The translations under genes were made by a program, and so were the position numbers. The notes under the pieces were generated by a model that saw only the letters and a program-made list of their open reading frames with translations, did no database searches and was not told the DNA's origin. A stretch of DNA of 7,718 nt, from assembly GCA_903921295.1 (NCBI GenBank), contig CAIXOZ010000119.1:1-7718 (forward strand). The letters run 5' to 3'. This stretch comes from an uncultured cyanobacterium. Its GTDB lineage: Bacteria > Cyanobacteriota > Cyanobacteriia > PCC-6307 > Cyanobiaceae. Shown here one piece after another: positions 5,955 to 7,718 of the stretch. Numbering within the stretch: the first letter of the stretch is position 1; every line of letters starts with the position of its first letter.

Positions 5955-6752
5955 TCAGATCCCCTCGCCCATCTCCCCGGAGAGATGGATGCCGCATTCC
6001 TGCTTCAGTCCACCGAAGCGGGTGGCGCGGCCACTGGTCTGACCGTCATCGGGCGCACTGGAATGCAGATCTCCGACGGTGGAATAACCCTGGGCGAAGA
6101 GCGGATGCTGGGGCAACTCGTGCTCTTCCATGTAATAATAGACATCGCGGTTGGTCCAGCTGAGGAGGGGACGCAACGACCAGCGCCGACGGACGCCATC
6201 GAGCAGCGCCATGGTGCGACGGTGGTCGGTCTGGCCGCCACGCACACCACTGGCCCAGCAGCGAACCGCAAGACGCTCCATGGCGGCCTCCAGGGGCTCC
6301 ACCTTGCGGAGGCGGTGATAGGTGGTGAGGTCATCCACCGAACCCGTCTCCCAGAGGCGGCCGTGCAGGGCTTCCATCCGCGCCGGGCTGAGCTCGGCCT
6401 GGGCCACCTGCAGATTGAGACCGAAACGCTCGGTCAGTTCGGAGGCGTAGCGGTAGGTCTCCGGATGGAGATAACCGGTGTCGACCCAGATCACGGGAAT
6501 CGAACGGCTCACCTGACTGACCAGGTGCAGCATCACCGCCGACTGGATCCCGAAGCTGGTGGTGAGGGCAAAGGCCTCACCGAAGCTGTCGTAAGCCCAG
6601 CGCACCCGAGCCAACGGGTCCGCCTCCTGCAGCTGGGCCAGGGCCGTCGCCGGGTCGATCGGCTGGCCGTGGCGATCGGGGGGCAGGGCCGGATCAGGGG
6701 CACCGGAGGCTGCCGGAACTGGGGCCGAGGTCAGGGTGGAGCGATCAGACAT
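5955..6752 (-). CDS. cysH: Phosphoadenosine phosphosulfate (PAPS) reductase, thioredoxin-dependent
   Basis: Reduces PAPS to sulfite and adenosine 3',5'-bisphosphate in assimilatory sulfate reduction, with electrons from thioredoxin. From ATG 6752 the protein is 265 residues. Motifs in order: TTSFGIQSAVMLHLV (64-78, PP-loop region), IPVIWVDTGYLHPETY (85-100), YHRLRKVEPL (145-154), WASGVRGGQTDHR (166-178), a PLLSW-to-LPQHPLF-to-QGYSTVGDLHSS region (195-232), and the C-terminal KQECGIH (250-256), whose C253 is the catalytic cysteine. The cysteine pairs that bind the iron-sulfur cluster in APS reductases are absent (YHRLRKVEPL rather than a CC-containing version). This argues for PAPS as substrate. 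The frame is open well upstream, but ATG 6752 is the only reasonable start, with AGAGG 13 nt ahead. The first 45 residues are Pro/Ala-rich and poorly conserved in appearance. The gene is first in a cysH-coaX unit and divergent from the flavoprotein gene. Confidence 0.94.
   Translation of the reverse strand: MSDRSTLTSAPVPAASGAPDPALPPDRHGQPIDPATALAQLQEADPLARVRWAYDSFGEAFALTTSFGIQSAVMLHLVSQVSRSIPVIWVDTGYLHPETYRYASELTERFGLNLQVAQAELSPARMEALHGRLWETGSVDDLTTYHRLRKVEPLEAAMERLAVRCWASGVRGGQTDHRRTMALLDGVRRRWSLRPLLSWTNRDVYYYMEEHELPQHPLFAQGYSTVGDLHSSAPDDGQTSGRATRFGGLKQECGIHLSGEMGEGI
5960..5966 (-). promoter_or_regulatory. Ribosome binding site of coaX inside the end of cysH
   Basis: GAGGGGA on the minus strand, 6 nt before the coaX ATG and inside the last codons of cysH. 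With a stop-to-start gap of one base (TGA G ATG), this points to translational coupling of cysH and coaX. Confidence 0.75.
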
Positions 6753-6823
6753 GAGGCCATCATCGCCTCTGAGGGGGGGTTGGCTGGTTAGGGTTCGCCA
6801 ACCAGACCCCACGCCCAGGCCCC
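6753..6823. promoter_or_regulatory. Divergent promoter gap between cysH and the NADH dehydrogenase-like gene
   Basis: This 71-bp gap separates two divergently transcribed genes and should contain both promoters. No canonical -10/-35 pair is visible. It contains a run of seven or more G (6773-6779) and an inverted-repeat element, described as its own feature. A shared regulator, for example a sulfur-responsive one, is possible but not shown by the sequence. Confidence 0.4.
6778..6805. repeat. Overlapping inverted repeats forming two alternative hairpins
   Basis: GGTTGGC (6778-6784) pairs perfectly with GCCAACC (6797-6803) around a 12-nt loop. CTGGTT (6784-6789) pairs perfectly with AACCAG (6800-6805) around a 10-nt loop. 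The right arms share 6800-6803, so only one hairpin can form at a time. GGTT is repeated three times on the left side. It could be a dyad operator or a 5'-leader structure of the rightward gene. Confidence 0.5.
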
Positions 6824-7718
6824 ATGGCGGACAACACGTCGGGCGCAGCCCGTCCGCCGAGCCCGACCGGCGCCGATCCGGCCACCTGGACCACGGGCAC
6901 CAGCGGCACGAAAGCCCAGCCTCCAACCAATGCGGAATCCATCCGCGCAGCCGATGCTGAGGCCCATGGCGCCCATCGGGTGGTGATCGTGGGCGGAGGG
7001 TTTGCAGGGCTCTACACGGCCCTTGCCCTGGCCCAGAAGCCTGGCCACCCGCCGATCCTGTTGATCGAGCCGAACGAACGGTTCCTGTTCCTGCCGCTGC
7101 TCTACGAACTGCTCAGTGGCGAGTTGCGCCGTTGGGAGATCGCGCCGCTGTACGACCGGCTCCTCGCCAGCCAGGGGGTGGCCTGGCTTCGCGATCGGGT
7201 CATCGCCATCGACACCGACCGCCGCAGCCTGCGCACCGCCTCAGGCCTGGAGCAGGGATATGGCCGGCTGGTGCTCGCCACCGGCAGCCAGCTGAACAGC
7301 TTCGGCATTGACGGCGTCGCCGAGCATGCCCTCAGCTTCCGCAGTCTTGAGGATGTCGATCGTCTCCAGGCCCTGATCGCCCGGCTGCGCAAGGACAGAC
7401 GCCCTCTGCAGCGGCTGGCGATCGTCGGCGCCGGCCCCAGCGGGGTCGAGCTCGCCTGCAAGGTCGCCGACCTGCTGGAGGGCGCCGCCGTGGTCGAACT
7501 GATCGAGCAGGGCCCCACAGCGCTGCCGGAGTGTCGGGCCTTCAACCGCGAGCAGGCCCTTCTCGCCCTGCAACGGCGGGATGTGCGCCTCCGCACCCGC
7601 ACCCGGGTGCGGGCCGTGATGCCGGATCACCTGCTGCTGAGTCCCGTCGGGACCGCCAACGATGGCCGGGACGACCGCTTGCCCGTGGATGCCGTGATCT
7701 GGACCGCCGGGTTCCGGG
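6824..7718 (+). CDS. Type II NADH dehydrogenase-like FAD/NAD(P)-dependent oxidoreductase (N-terminal 298 residues, cut by right edge)
   Basis: Flavoprotein of the NDH-2 (Ndb) class, which passes electrons from NAD(P)H to a quinone at the membrane without pumping protons. Residues 53-62 (VVIVGGGFAG) are the FAD-binding Rossmann start, followed by IEPNERFLFLPLLYELLSGE (81-100), typical of NDH-2 proteins. LVLATGS (149-155) is the second FAD-contact strand. LAIVGAGPSGVELA (198-211) is the NAD(P)-binding Rossmann motif. DAVIWTAGF near the edge is the conserved strand before the second FAD-binding block. About 100 or more residues are missing, including the C-terminal membrane-binding part. ATG 6824 gives an unusual 50-residue Thr/Pro/Ala-rich leader with only a weak ribosome site. 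I recall cyanobacterial annotations of this neighbour of cysH as a transport-associated NADH dehydrogenase near a sodium/sulfate symporter. That cannot be checked here. Which Ndb type (A, B or C) is unresolved. Confidence 0.88.
   Translation, partial: MADNTSGAARPPSPTGADPATWTTGTSGTKAQPPTNAESIRAADAEAHGAHRVVIVGGGFAGLYTALALAQKPGHPPILLIEPNERFLFLPLLYELLSGELRRWEIAPLYDRLLASQGVAWLRDRVIAIDTDRRSLRTASGLEQGYGRLVLATGSQLNSFGIDGVAEHALSFRSLEDVDRLQALIARLRKDRRPLQRLAIVGAGPSGVELACKVADLLEGAAVVELIEQGPTALPECRAFNREQALLALQRRDVRLRTRTRVRAVMPDHLLLSPVGTANDGRDDRLPVDAVIWTAGFR

Noticed and set aside
5649..6791. A 380-codon plus-strand frame across coaX and cysH.
   Set aside because: It spans two genes with convincing motifs on the minus strand and has no domain of its own.
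6753..6926. A longer cysH starting upstream of 6752, since the frame stays open to 6926.
   Set aside because: The extension would overlap the divergent gene and the hairpin-bearing gap, and the family needs no such leader. ATG 6752 already gives slightly more than the usual length.

Overview
The window most likely comes from a high-GC unicellular cyanobacterium of the Synechococcus/Cyanobium group. Three things point there. A RarA ATPase is fused to a long extra C-terminal domain, an arrangement I recall from marine picocyanobacterial genomes. Three copies of the cyanobacterial octamer GCGATCGC lie close together. The type III pantothenate kinase has an IGNS-type N-terminus that I associate with cyanobacteria. 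These are judgements from reading the sequence; no database was searched.

Layout, left to right. (1) Positions 1-2216, minus strand: a two-gene tripartite efflux operon. A periplasmic adaptor lipoprotein (2216-1092) is followed after 9 nt by an RND inner-membrane pump (1082 to the left edge, about its first third). (2) Positions 2314-5061, plus strand: rarA with its extra domain (750 aa), then 27 nt later a bacterioferritin-comigratory-type peroxiredoxin (bcp/PrxQ, 155 aa). (3) Positions 5054-6752, minus strand: cysH (PAPS reductase) followed after one nucleotide by coaX (type III pantothenate kinase). coaX converges on bcp and overlaps its end by 8 bp, with both stops inside one 10-bp palindrome. 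(4) From 6824, plus strand: a type II NADH dehydrogenase-like flavoprotein, cut by the right edge and divergent from cysH across a 71-bp gap that can form either of two hairpins.

How the genes relate. The adaptor and pump would export a hydrophobic or toxic compound with an outer-membrane partner not seen here. RarA acts at stalled replication forks and Bcp removes peroxides, so that pair has a stress-protection flavour. CysH makes sulfite for cysteine synthesis and CoaX makes 4'-phosphopantothenate, which is later joined to cysteine on the way to coenzyme A. Their tight coupling therefore links two branches that meet in CoA. CysH and Bcp probably both draw electrons from thioredoxin.

Base composition is uneven. 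The RND gene is about 52-55% GC in the lines I counted, the adaptor about 60%, and a sampled line of rarA 80%. No tRNA, rRNA, CRISPR array, insertion sequence or phage gene was seen, and no stretch over 300 bases lacks a gene. I see no clearly undescribed multi-gene system. The most interesting items are the methyltransferase-like domain on RarA, the shared-palindrome gene ends, and the hairpin-bearing cysH/dehydrogenase gap.
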